From Ophiothrix spiculata (lineage: Eukaryota > Echinodermata > Ophiuroidea > Amphilepidida > Ophiotrichidae), in NCBI GenBank assembly GCA_000969725.1, contig JXSR01S027884.1: a stretch of DNA of 29,183 nt. The stretch is one strand, 5' to 3'. Of this stretch, positions 18,981 to 28,314 are shown piece after piece (positions within the stretch are counted from its first letter, which is position 1; every line of letters starts with the position of its first letter). The position numbers were made by a program, and so were the translations under genes. The notes beneath the pieces were generated by a model, which had not been told where the DNA came from, did not search any database, and saw nothing but the letters and a program-made list of their open reading frames with translations.

Positions 18981-20182
18981 AAACGCTCAAGATGAAATTT
19001 ACAATAAAAACTCAGGTCCCAATGGTGCTTTACTTTCATATATACTAGTTGAACGCTTTCCAGTATAATTGTTGTCTTTTTTCTCTTTGAGCAAAAATCT
19101 TCCTAACATCGCAACCACAGAAATAAAACTCATCATTTTTACTTTGAGATATCTTGCTAACTCTCTGCTTCACTCATCACGAATTGCACTATTTGAGAAC
19201 CTTTTGCTAAGGGCAATAATCCAGATTTTTGAGCCAAACCAAAAACATACATGCTATATGTTTGGTTATACAGCATGCAACAGAGAAAGGGTAATGGTTC
19301 CAATGATACACTCTAGCATTTTTTGCAGGAGTTTGTAAAAAAAAATTGTAAAACCTTTATTGACAAGACTTTTGCACTTTCTTTTATGTTAGCATGTTAC
19401 CCCTAAGTTGTGCTAATTAGTGCTAACATAACAGTGGAAGCTTACCCTTACACCTTTAAACAACACATAGTACCAGTATTGTGTGTATAACCCTACCATA
19501 ATTATGTATTTCTACTAGCTTGGAGTGAATTGCGATCTATTTGTATTTTGTTCTTAACATGTGATTGGTGTTTTTTAATAAGGGCACAAGCCGATAAGAG
19601 CATTTCCATTTTGGGCATTTAGAGCTTATTAGCAATATTTGGTTAAAAGAAACTACTTGAAAGTTTGTCTTGATATTTGTATATCGCATTTATTCAAGAT
19701 TGGGTAGATGCACTTTAAAGAGTCTTTACCACACTGCTATAGCATTTCCTATCTTCTGAGCTAGCCGAGTTAGGCGAGGCATTTTAGAACACATTCTGTT
19801 CTATCAATTAAATTGACAACAACAGGTTTATACTACAGGGTGGGGCAAGTTGATTGGAAATGAAATCCTGATTGGTATGGGCTGGTTTCTTGAATCATCA
19901 TGGTACCATTTGGTTAATGGTTAATGAGGCTATCTTAGAAGAGGATTTACTGACCTTTTTCTGATCCATGAGTGTGCATTTGACTAGTCAATTTATTTTA
20001 ACCTAAACCATATACCACTCTTTCATCTAAGGTTTAAATTTTTTTTTTAAATCTAACTAAATGAGTAACCAACTTAACTAGACTTGAGGTCACATATAAA
20101 AATTACCCCTAACCCTTTGCTTATACTTCAAGCAGGAACCCTAACCTATTTTCTCCTGGGAAATGCCCATTTTCACTCAGCT

Positions 20183-20250
20183 CAAGATGGGATTTGAACC
20201 AACAACCTATCACAACACTGGACTGACGCTGTCTCGTACCTATCTCCTAC
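20183..20250 (-). repeat. tRNA-derived SINE head, minus strand
   Basis: On the minus strand GGTTCAAATCC (20190-20200) is a perfect pol III B box, preceded by AGCGTCAGTCCAGTG and GATAGGTTGTT. The pattern GCGTCAGTCC...GGTTG.TGGTTCAAATCCC is typical of tRNA-derived SINEs. The A box and acceptor stem are not convincing, so it is not a tRNA gene. Confidence 0.5.
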
Positions 20251-20324
20251 ATATGACACAATAGAACTTAGGCTATTTTCTTGATTTTCCATTGGAGGGT
20301 TTCGAATGAATGGTAAAGTTCAAG

Positions 20325-20593
20325 TTAACCCTAACAGTCCTAGGTCTCACTAAATCTCATTATTGAAATCACCTAAAATGCGCTAAGTCCAAATACGTCA
20401 TAGACGGGGGTTCCATATGGTAACGGAATCGCTGCCCGGGCAGCTACTCGGCAGTGGCCTGCTAATGGTATAGGCCGCTTGGGAATCCACAGGTCACAGG
20501 TTCGAATCCCGGTGAAAACATGCATTTTTTCACCCTCACTTTCCGAGGAGATAGGCTAGAAACGAAAAATCACGTATGGTCAGTTAGGGTTAA
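20325..20593 (+). mobile_element. TTAA/CCCTAAC element with tRNA-like core, family D copy 1
   Basis: A 269-bp unit begins TTAACCCTAAC and ends GTTAGGGTTAA, a perfect 11-bp inverted repeat. TTAA followed by CCCT is what piggyBac-type ends look like. Inside are a perfect palindrome GCTGCCCGGGCAGC (20431-20444) and a tRNA-like module at 20448-20517 with A-box-like TGGCCTGCTAATGG and a perfect B box GGTTCGAATCC (20499-20509). A nearly identical unit follows after 12 bp. It has no protein frame. Alternatively this is a SINE that happens to end in TTAA. Confidence 0.7.
20448..20517 (+). repeat. tRNA-like module in family D copy 1
   Basis: The A-box-like sequence and perfect B box are spaced as in a tRNA. 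CTTGGGAATCC between them could be an anticodon-loop remnant. Acceptor and anticodon stems do not pair fully, so it is a tRNA-derived promoter module rather than a tRNA gene. Confidence 0.5.
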
Positions 20594-20605
20594 TATTGAT
20601 GTCAC

Positions 20606-20874
20606 TTAACCCTAACAGTCCTAGGTCTCACTAAATCTCATTATTGAAATCACCTAAAATGCGCTAAGTCCAAATACATCACAGACGGGGGTTCCATATG
20701 GTAACGGAATCGCTGCCCGGCCAGCTACTCGGCGGTGGCGTGCTAATGGTATAGGCCGCTTGGGAATCCACAGGTCATGGGTTCGAATCCCGGTGAAAAC
20801 ATGCATTTTTTCACCCTCACTTTCCGAGGAGATAGGCTAGAAACGAAAAATCACGTATGGTCAGTTAGGGTTAA
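20606..20874 (+). mobile_element. TTAA/CCCTAAC element with tRNA-like core, family D copy 2
   Basis: Second 269-bp unit, same orientation and same length, differing from copy 1 at only about eight positions that I can count. The differences include ATACATCACAG for ATACGTCATAG, one change that breaks the 14-bp palindrome, and CATGGG for CACAGG. The B box is at 20780-20790. Both TTAA ends are intact. A 12-bp spacer (TATTGATGTCAC) separates the copies. This is either a recent tandem duplication of a block or two insertions side by side. Confidence 0.7.
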
Positions 20875-21742
20875 ACCTCACATTCTGATATCATTTTATA
20901 TGTAGGCCTATTGAAAATCAAAATACGGAGGCAGCACTTAATATAAAATGTCACGCAAAGTGGACCATTTTGACACGCTATTTTGAGGTATAGACATTGG
21001 ATAGAGAGGCAATGATAATCTGGCTTCTTTCATCTCTCTGCCACATTGTCATCTTGCGAAGTGATGTTACCAAAAATATGACAGAAAATGGTAAAGAAAG
21101 TGTCCTTGACTGTCCCAAATTTGTTAACCATAATACCATCGAATACCACAGAGTCTGACAGTATTTCCTGAGTACTTTTATCAAAGCTTACTCCTTTGGT
21201 TCCTTGCCAGATCAAATTTATATCAACAGACAAACAAACAAACAAACAAATATTAGTGTCATCAGTGTTGTTAGGAGTCTTTATCAACAAATATTGTCAT
21301 GGTGACCTGACGCAATAAAGCGACTCCCCAAACTTTGAAATCCAGACAAAATGCCCCGAAACAGATGACAATAGTCAATAAGCGAACATAATTTGGCTGA
21401 GAGTTGAACATACAGACACCTGCCACATCTAGTCCAACATTTCATTGGAATAGAAATAAATAAAAAAGAAATCACTCAATAAGCATGATAACCACTTCCA
21501 AGACAGGAAATTTAGTGGTATTTCCCCTGCCTTTGCATGTGGCTCCTCCGTTTCCTTTTTTCCTTCATGTTTCTTACTAACGACACCCATCCACACGCTA
21601 TAATGCCTTCTTTCATTGCGGCATCTGAGGACCATCGTACTTCGCTCGTGGTGTGACATCATGTAGTGTCTGTCTGTTCCTGTGAATAATTATTTCAGCT
21701 GCAATGGATTATGTCTTAAGTTCACTTGCAGGAATAATGGCT
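20875..21742. other. Non-coding stretch with a CAAA run
   Basis: A (CAAA)n run lies at about 21228-21252. On the minus strand at 21030-21210 an open segment with words GVSFDKSTQEILSD and FDGIMVNKFGTVKD looks protein-like, with a possible donor at TTTTTG before GTAACA, but the acceptor is weak and no family was recognised. No other feature seen. Confidence 0.4.
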
Positions 21743-21751
21743 AGCTTGTAC

Positions 21752-21971
21752 AAAAGAAGACCTCAGGACCTTCCCATCATGCCTGGCTTCCTATGCGAGT
21801 TTTGTACAGGTTTTAATGAGAGGGTTTAGGGACGTAACATAGCACAATTAGCAGACCTCATCCAAAATTTGCATTTCAGATATGTTTAATCCTTAAACCC
21901 TCTCATTAAAACATGTACAAAATATCCCATTGGAAGCAAGGCATGATGGGAAGGTCCTGATGTCTTCTTTT
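21752..21971. mobile_element. 220-bp foldback MITE, family G copy 2
   Basis: The ends are AAAAGAAGA and TCTTCTTTT, bracketed by AGCTTGTAC (21743-21751) and AGTTTGTAC (21972-21980), a 9-bp direct repeat with one mismatch. The arms fold over about 90 bp: CAGGACCTTCCCATCATGCC pairs with GGCATGATGGGAAGGTCCTG, and TTTTAATGAGAGGGTTTA pairs with TAAACCCTCTCATTAAAA. The length and the conserved CCCATCATGC..GCTTCCTAT block match copy 1 at 17671-17891, while the rest differs. It is non-coding. Confidence 0.82.
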
Positions 21972-21980
21972 AGTTTGTAC

Positions 21981-23488
21981 AGTTTAATACCAGTATTCAA
22001 AAGGTGTTTCTAATACATACCACCATTTTGATTAAATACTTTTGCTTGTTAAAAACAAGAACCCGATTCCCATAAAAGCACAAAGTTTGTGAAGATAAAA
22101 AGACAAGGTGGATATACAAGACATGCCTGAGAACATTTTTCCTAACAGTCCTACAATGCTAAAAGTTTTGGAGAACATTGTGGAAAAGTGTTAAAAACAA
22201 CATATTTAGGGACACTTACAAACATTTTAAAGAACACAAACATGTGCAGCATAGGATAAATAGTAAAAACGGAATTAAATAACTCCCTCCTCAATAAAGT
22301 ATTAAAAATGTGCTACAATGATGATTGTGCTTTCGTGCTGCCGTCATATTTTTTGATGTTCAGCACTACCCATATGCCCCAGGAAGAGCCTGGGCATGTA
22401 TGCCACAGAGACCTATATCTTTAAACAGATCTGCAGTTATTGAGTATTTCAAAGAAGTAGAAAAAGGGGAAAAAAGTCAACTTCATGGTGAAAATAATTG
22501 GGACATTTTGTCACCTTACACCACATGGTAGCATGCATTTTCCTTCTCTGTCGGTGATTGGACAAGGTTGGTGAATACTGCTTATATTACAAGATTTCCT
22601 CTTTCTACTAGTAATTAAAAAGGAACTTATAGGAAGTTCCAGAAACATGATTTCCTGAAATCTTAGATACCGGTCTGATATAGGAATAGCTGGATATTGT
22701 CCTAAGAAAAGAAGGTCATCTATATAAAATGGAGCATTAGTCAAATACAAATGGGTGTATGTGTCAAAAAGTAGAAGTACTAGTACTTCAAAAATAACTT
22801 CAAGAGCATTTTATATCTATGTTTCTTATAAAATTTAATGCAAAGGAGTGTGTGATACATGTTTAGAATTATTTCTTGCAGCATAAGGAAAAGGTACGCT
22901 TTAAAATCAGAAAAGGTGCTTATTGTAATTATTATTAATTCATTAGGCCCTATATCATGTATTTTTAGCTTCATATTATTCTTTGCTACTTATTGAAGGA
23001 GAGTCTATTGCCTTCAGATTCCACCTTTCAAGGCGACTTGGAGATTTGGACATTGATTCTAATTATCATGATCATCTTGATCATCTTTAATAGGCTAATC
23101 TAAAAACATGGAAGCAGTTCTTTGGACATTTACCTGATCAGGTCAAGCGTCTTATAGAGCATCCAAAAACTATGCTAATGCTATCACTTTTAAACTCTAA
23201 ATATGTTTTTTTTCCTGAAACATTTTTGATCGTACCAAATTTGATCGAAAATCACGAAATAAAGTTCTGGAATTACTATTCTGAGAAACATCAATTACAT
23301 ATGGTGTATTGATTCCAAAACTCATTACATTAGCAAGGACATGAGTTAAGATAACTTTTTCCAAGTTGTCTAAATACCTATTGTAACTGTGACAGGTCAA
23401 TATTAGGGTATATCAAGACTTAACGACATGTATTTAAAGTGAAACATACAGATGTAAAAATATTGACTTTTTCAATACCGACCTATTA
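21981..23488. other. AT-rich non-coding stretch
   Basis: No transposon ends or RNA genes seen. Short open frames at 22325-22531 (plus) and 22511-22750 (minus) overlap head to head and show no domain. Confidence 0.5.
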
Positions 23489-23577
23489 CCATGTTTTGTT
23501 AATGCTTAAATGCATTAATAATTGCGCAATTGATTACCAATTATGCTATTTGATTAGTGAATAACAAAACATTGGGT
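23489..23577. repeat. Small nested-palindrome foldback
   Basis: CCATGTTTTGTTA on the left pairs with TAACAAAACATTGG on the right, with one extra base. Inside lie TTAATGC..GCATTAA and ATTGCGCAAT palindromes. It may be a very short MITE; no target duplication was identified. Confidence 0.45.
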
Positions 23578-24051
23578 GGTTGTTCTTCCTGAGTTAGATG
23601 AAACCGGTAATATGCCGGATGCTCAAGTCAGTGTAAGACAAGGTTAATTTAAAGGGCCTCCCCTTTCAAGAAAAAAAATAAAAAGTGCCAATCAAACAAC
23701 CCGCCGTAAAGAACCCGTGAAAATGGAAAACCAAATGGAAAAGCGGGAAACTTAAAACACACACACAAAAATCGCCTAGAGGCACACGCCGCATAGCACA
23801 AAGCGCGGTACAAAATTCCATGTACGCATAACATGCTCAGCTCGCGCTTGTATGGAAAGTTTCATTTTAAAAGAAAGGTAAATCTAAATTACTATGATTA
23901 ACATGGGATGATGAATGGTTATATTTTCTATGTTTTATTGAAATAGCAAACACATTTTAAAATATAATTATGCTGTTTAATTTTTTTACAATTTTGTCCT
24001 AATCATTGTCGTGTATGAATTAGAGTTCTGCTCTTTACTTGGTGCTCGTGT
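23578..24051. other. Non-coding stretch
   Basis: No gene found. About 23690-23850 is less AT-rich, with CGCGCTTG-type words, but shows no recognisable element. Confidence 0.5.
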
Positions 24052-24169
24052 AATTGTACAAAAATAATGCACCTTGTGCTGAAGTCGTAGTTGTCCATCT
24101 CACTCAGCTGGGCCTTGTGAGAGCGGACAACTCCAACTTCAGCACATGGTGCATTATTTTTGTACAATT
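24052..24169. mobile_element. 118-bp foldback with 45-bp arms
   Basis: AATTGTACAAAAATAATGCA and the following CCTTGTGCTGAAGTCGTAG up to GTTGTCC (24052-24096) pair with 24125-24169 with about three mismatches over 45 bp. The 28-base loop holds a further TCTCAC and GTGAGA pair. The transcript of either strand would form a nearly continuous hairpin. Likely a small foldback transposon; no clear target duplication. Confidence 0.7.
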
Positions 24170-24380
24170 TCAATCGCGTCAAGTAAATACACAGTTATTA
24201 ATCTATAGGCCTAATTAATGAACAGCATATGATAAAATGAATTCTGTAGTTACATTGAAAGAAAGCCATTTAAATATTTTCACCCATGGATCATTATATC
24301 AACAAGGTTTCAAAATAGTGTACCATCCAAATGAATAAAAATATAAGTAGAATTTATTGTAAATTAACTTTAAGCAAACA
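24170..24380. other. Non-coding spacer
   Basis: Nothing recognised between two inverted-repeat elements. Confidence 0.5.
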
Positions 24381-24836
24381 TATGTGACCCGTCATATCGA
24401 AAGGTACCTTAAGGTCGGCAAAATCAAAATTGATTTTTTGATCTCATCTGAAAGCTGAGATTTTAAGCTTTAAAATGACACCTTGATTTTGGTTATTGGA
24501 TGTTCGGTTGCGAAGTTACACCCAATTGGTAAAAGGCATCGGGCTGATTCGGAAAACTATAGTTCTGAGAAAATTATGTTTAAAGTTTGTGTACTTAGTA
24601 AATCTTGAATGGAGAGAGGATTTTTAACTTGGTTTTTAATACATTTTTCTTATGTTTTGGATGTTGGAACCTGATTAATATGATAGAATACACTTCAATG
24701 ATAACCTTTCTGATGAAATTAGAAATTCAACCTTGGACGTGATTTTTGACTATGCTTAGCTTCAAAGGCCCGCATCTCGTATCTCGTAATGTACTATGCC
24801 GGTATTAAGGTACCTTTCGATATGACGATCCACATA
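24381..24836. mobile_element. MITE with 32-bp terminal inverted repeats
   Basis: The left end TATGTGACCCGTCATATCG plus AAAGGTACCTTAA and the right end TTAAGGTACCTTT plus CGATATGACGATCCACATA pair at 29 of 32 positions. Each arm contains the palindrome AAGGTACCTT. The 456-bp element holds no transposase frame. The ends TATGTG/CACATA could include a TA target duplication, so a Tc1/mariner relation is possible, but this is not resolved. An 82-codon frame starting inside the right end and leaving the element is judged to be chance. Confidence 0.75.
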
Positions 24837-25090
24837 TTATATCCCTTCATTGGTTTCATGCAAAGACATTTGAAACCGGTTAAGAATTGTACATTTGTTG
24901 GCATAGTTATTGCTGTAATAACTAATTGCATTTGTCATTTAATCCCATATCAACCTTGGGTCATCCTTATTTTGCCTTGTATTTCCAGTCTATTCCAAGT
25001 CCATTTTCACCTTGCAGTTAACCTAGCATGGACCTAGAGACTGATCTTGCCAACAGCTGAACAAGATTGGGTGGCATTTTCTGAGGCAAG
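24837..25090. other. Non-coding spacer
   Basis: Contains a T/C-rich tract ending TTTCCAG at about 24989 that resembles a splice acceptor, with no supported exon after it. Confidence 0.4.
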
Positions 25091-25508
25091 TCTGACAATA
25101 AGCTTGTTCACATAAAGGTTTTCTCAAGCATAAGGACCATCTACATCTAAGGTGATACTCAAGCAACAAATCTGACAATAAGCATATGCGTAGCCAGGAT
25201 TGCGGACCCCGGGGTGCGCAAAAAAACCTTGTCCAAAACGGCGACGGATTCAGGGGTTACTAGGGGTATCTGCCTGTATTGGACGGTCGCTAAATGTATT
25301 ATTAGCAGTAATTAGGACTACTGCGTCCTTTTTTTGGTTGATTTTCTATTATTTTTGTCATTCTTTTTTTCCCCATTTTTTTGTAGACCCCCGGGGTGCG
25401 CACGCCCCTTCCGCACACCCCTGGCTACGCCAATGATAAGCTTGTTCACATGAAGGTTTTCTCAAGTATAAGGACCATCTGCATCTAAGGTGATACTATT
25501 AGCAAAGT
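25091..25508 (+). repeat. 80-bp tandem repeat split by a MITE
   Basis: Unit 1 (25091-25170) reads TCTGACAATAAGCTTGTTCA and continues through AAGGTTTTCTCAAG, AAGGACCATCT and CTAAGGTGATACT. Unit 2 begins at 25171 with TCTGACAATAAGC, is interrupted by the 25184-25435 element, and resumes at about 25436 with ATAAGCTTGTTCACAT through CTAAGGTGATACT. Unit 1 therefore shows the site before insertion. Confidence 0.85.
25184..25435. mobile_element. 252-bp MITE with GCGTAGCCAGG ends
   Basis: The left end ATATGCGTAGCCAGG and the right end CCTGGCTACGCCAATG are inverted repeats. A second inner block (CCCCGGGGTGCGCA on the left, CCCCCGGGGTGCGCACG on the right) is repeated in direct orientation. ATAAGC is present immediately on both sides (25178-25183 and 25436-25441) and only once in the neighbouring uninterrupted unit, so it is a target duplication of at least 6 bp. 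GC-rich ends contrast with a T-rich middle. A GCGTAGCCAGG end is common in transposon-like repeats of marine animals. It is non-coding. Confidence 0.82.
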
Positions 25509-25562
25509 CCACTTCAAGATATATTCAACTGAGGTGGCAATGCATATTGAGCTGGTGGATAG

Positions 25563-25770
25563 TAGTCCATCTAGATGGACCTCACAAGCGGACGCGAAGC
25601 GTTAGCGGCTACGGCGCTCGCTTGTGAGGTCCATCTGGATGGACTAGAGGATAGATATGCAGATTATTAAACACGAGCGGACAAATCGTGAGCGGCTACG
25701 GCGCTCGTTTGTGAGGTCCATCTACATGGACTAGTGGTGGATAGATGTGCAGATTATTAAACATAAGCGG
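25563..25770. repeat. Inverted and tandem repeat with CpG-rich core
   Basis: TAGTCCATCTAGATGGACC plus TCACAAGCG (25563-25590) pairs with 25619-25646 at 27 of 28 positions around a CpG-rich loop (GACGCGAAGCGTTAGCGG). The loop's AGCGGCTACGGCGCTCG and right arm are then repeated with an 87-bp period (25604 and 25691), each time followed by GATAGAT.TGCAGATTATTAAACA. Three versions of GTCCATCT..ATGGAC are present; the first (25565-25580) is a perfect 16-bp palindrome. Confidence 0.8.
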
Positions 25771-26157
25771 TGTAAGTAAAAACCAAGGTGGTGGCTGGTT
25801 GATGGTAATATTGGCCCTGAACACATCCATGGATGTTGAAATGATGAAACCACAAGTGAACCCTTGAGTAATGGCAAATCTTGAGGTGACTTATCCTCTG
25901 TGTGAACACAGCTAATAAGTCTGTGTGTTTAGGTAGCAAGATTGTTGGGACAACATCAAGGTCCAAGTTCATCATCACATTGGCTTAATCAATTGGTAAT
26001 AAATTTACATCATGATCAGGTATTTTGTTTTTGAAGTCAATTAAGTGTGGGACACAAGATCATTTAAAGGACCTGATCAGATCTTAAGGTGGAACTAAAA
26101 ACTCTGAAAAATGTATTAAAAACCAAACCAAATTAAAGACAAACAATGTTCCTCTTG
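25771..26157. other. Non-coding spacer
   Basis: No element or gene recognised. A TTTAAAGGACCTGATCAGATC word at about 26063 resembles a transposon end but has no partner. Confidence 0.45.
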
Positions 26158-26159
26158 TA

Positions 26160-26790
26160 CACTCTTAGAAGGCCGGGATCAAATTTTTGATCCTTTTTCG
26201 GGATCATTTTATTTTGATCCTTTAAGGATCACTTTTGATCCTTTTGCGGATCAATATATACAAATGGATCAAATTCACAAGGATCATTTTTGATCCTTTT
26301 TTAGGATCATTTTATTTTTATCCTTTTTGATAACAATATCAAAGTTTTGATCCGTATTTCTGGTTTACTTTGATACGGAAAGGATGAGCTCATATTTGAT
26401 ACCGCGTTTGAATCCAACGTATCTTTTGTTTCATATTTGAGTACAACCCAATATCCACTACACAGCTAGCGGGGAATGTATACAATGGTGTAACATATAT
26501 AAATACGTTGATATCATCACACAGTTCGGCGTGGTCGAGTGGTTAGAGCGTTGGTCTCCTAATTACCAGTATGAGTGCGGCGTGGGTTCAAACCCTGCTA
26601 GCGTCACTTCAGTGTGATGTTTTTTGCAGGTCTTTTTTATAAGAAATATTTGATCCTTTTTCGGATCAAAATTTTTGATCCTTTTTTTGGGATCACTTTG
26701 ATCCTTAAAGGATAAGCTCATATTTGATACCTAAAAAGGATCAAAATTGATCCTTTTTGTCTCATATTTGATACTTTCTTTCTAAGAGTG
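26160..26790. mobile_element. 631-bp TA-flanked element rich in GGATCA/TGATCC
   Basis: The ends CACTCTTAGAAGG and CTTTCTAAGAGTG are inverted repeats with TA outside both (26158-26159 and 26791-26792), matching Tc1/mariner-type target use. Both flanks of the interior are packed with GGATCA, TGATCC and GATCCTTTTT words in both orientations, giving many alternative hairpins. ATTTGATAC with GAGCTCATATTTGATACC occurs on both halves. In the middle sits an unrelated tRNA-like segment bracketed by CATCACAC and GTGTGATG. It encodes no transposase. Confidence 0.72.
26525..26608 (+). repeat. tRNA-like core (Ser/Arg-type) inside the GATCC element
   Basis: A-box TGGTCGAGTGG (26532-26542) and B-box-like GGTTCAAACC (26585-26594) lie at tRNA-like spacing. 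TTGGT and ACCAG can pair around CTCCTAATT, but that loop is 9 bases, not 7, and the acceptor stem does not pair. The layout with an extra arm resembles tRNA-Ser, while CTCCTAA recalls tRNA-Arg(CCT). It is a tRNA-derived pseudogene or SINE head, not a functional tRNA. Confidence 0.6.
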
Positions 26791-26792
26791 TA

Positions 26793-28314
26793 AACAATCA
26801 TCCAGAATTTCCATTTACCAGAGACAAATGGGTCAAAAGACATTCTAAAATAAAGATTTTTTTCAGATGCTGTAAATGTACATTTTGGTATTTTTTTTAG
26901 AAAATCTAAATTTTGTTAAATTGGATATTACCAAAATTGTTCATCATTATAGAACCAATTCCAATAACAATATCGTATCTTCGTTAGCTGACGACTGGTG
27001 GAAATTTGTATATAAATAAGAAATTTACTATCTACATTTAAAATGGAACAATTTATCTGAATGTATACAAAGAAACAATTTCATCAAAACTAAAAATATT
27101 AAGTACAAGATCTATAACAACAAACATTGAAACCATAGGTGTATAAAAACACAAAACACACATTAAACTTTAAATGCATGGGCTATCATATCATGGCTTG
27201 TCTCCTAAATCAAAATTAAGATGATGTGCATTTTTATGAGTCATAAATTGAATTATATCAATTTTTAATAGCACTTAACCATTTAGCATGCAATCATGTA
27301 ACATAGAATAGGCATGTGGGACAGGTCAGGAGATGGACTTTTCTCATCAAGTTGGGCATGGGAAGATGACCAATGAGCCATTTGACCAATCTTAGGCCAT
27401 TAGTTTGACCATTCTTAGGCCATTGTAAGATTTCATGATGTATGTTTCAATAGAATCTAGGTTGACAGGTAATGCCATAATGAACTTGGTATGAATGAGA
27501 TTTTGTCCCAACCAGGGTCCCAACCATATGGCTTGGTATGGGGAATTTTAAAGGTAAGGAGGGTCAGAACTCCTTTATGCAGGTCAGGACAGGTTCCCAA
27601 GCAAAACCTGATGATGAGGTCCAATTTTATTGAATAATATAAATTTCATTGTAAATGTGCCAATATATGATAACCAACTGTAACATTCAAAAGCATGACA
27701 AGTGAAACAAGAAATAATGGTCTTAACAACACCAAATTCTTAACAGAAAACTGGAATTGTCCAGAAATAGTTTTATGCCATAGGCCTAATATTTCTACAA
27801 ATAATATTAAATGTCTGAAGGTTACACTAATTTTGTGTAAATCCATTAAATGACGTCCATAAAAATGCAATTATTAATAAATAAAGTAATTAATTATTGC
27901 TGTCTGTGATTTGGGTTATAATAATACTAATAGTCTTGTTCTTGACCCTAATCATTGGGAGTAATTGAGTTCTTTCATTATGCAGAAGTGCAACAATTAT
28001 GCAATAATTAGAAATCCCGGTAATTCCATATTTGAAAAACAAATCTTGATTTTTTTGGTTTTACAACTGAAATAGGCCAAGGGCATTAATCTAAATTACT
28101 GAAAGCTTTATTATCAAAATAGAGACTAATAAATGAAATAAAAACAGATTTTTTTGCCGACCTCGGATAAAACATATATACTTAGTTACAAATATATAAC
28201 ATAAACAATCAGACCAAAACAATTTAAATATAAATGAATAAAATTTTGCAAACTGTGCCATTTATATTTGCATAAATATTGTCATCACACTGATGATGCA
28301 TCGTATTGATGACT
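26793..28314. other. AT-rich non-coding stretch
   Basis: No gene found. A 23-bp tandem pair lies at 27381-27425 and is listed separately. The rest is plain sequence with A and T runs. Confidence 0.5.
27381..27425 (+). repeat. 23-bp tandem repeat
   Basis: TTTGACCA.TCTTAGGCCATT occurs twice in a row, at 27381 and 27404. Confidence 0.8.

Larger units (their letters stand above)
18713..20182. other. Non-coding stretch with two small structures
   Basis: No gene found. An 89-codon plus-strand frame at 19069-19338 shows no domain. Contains the 16-bp tandem repeat and the hairpin listed separately. Confidence 0.5.

Noticed and set aside
20499..20790. Functional tRNA genes in family D
   Set aside because: B boxes are perfect but the stems do not pair as a cloverleaf, and the modules are part of a repeated unit.
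20325..20874. Telomeric repeat tract (GGGTTA words)
   Set aside because: Only single GGGTTA words at unit ends, better explained as inverted terminal repeats. The isolated GGGTTAGGGTTA at about 6032 is also too short.
24789..25037. Hydrophobic 82-codon plus-strand frame resembling a membrane segment
   Set aside because: It begins inside a MITE terminal repeat. T-rich codons give hydrophobic residues by default, and no family was recognised.
26525..26608. Functional tRNA-Ser or tRNA-Arg gene
   Set aside because: The anticodon loop is two bases too long and the acceptor stem does not pair; it sits inside a transposon-like repeat.
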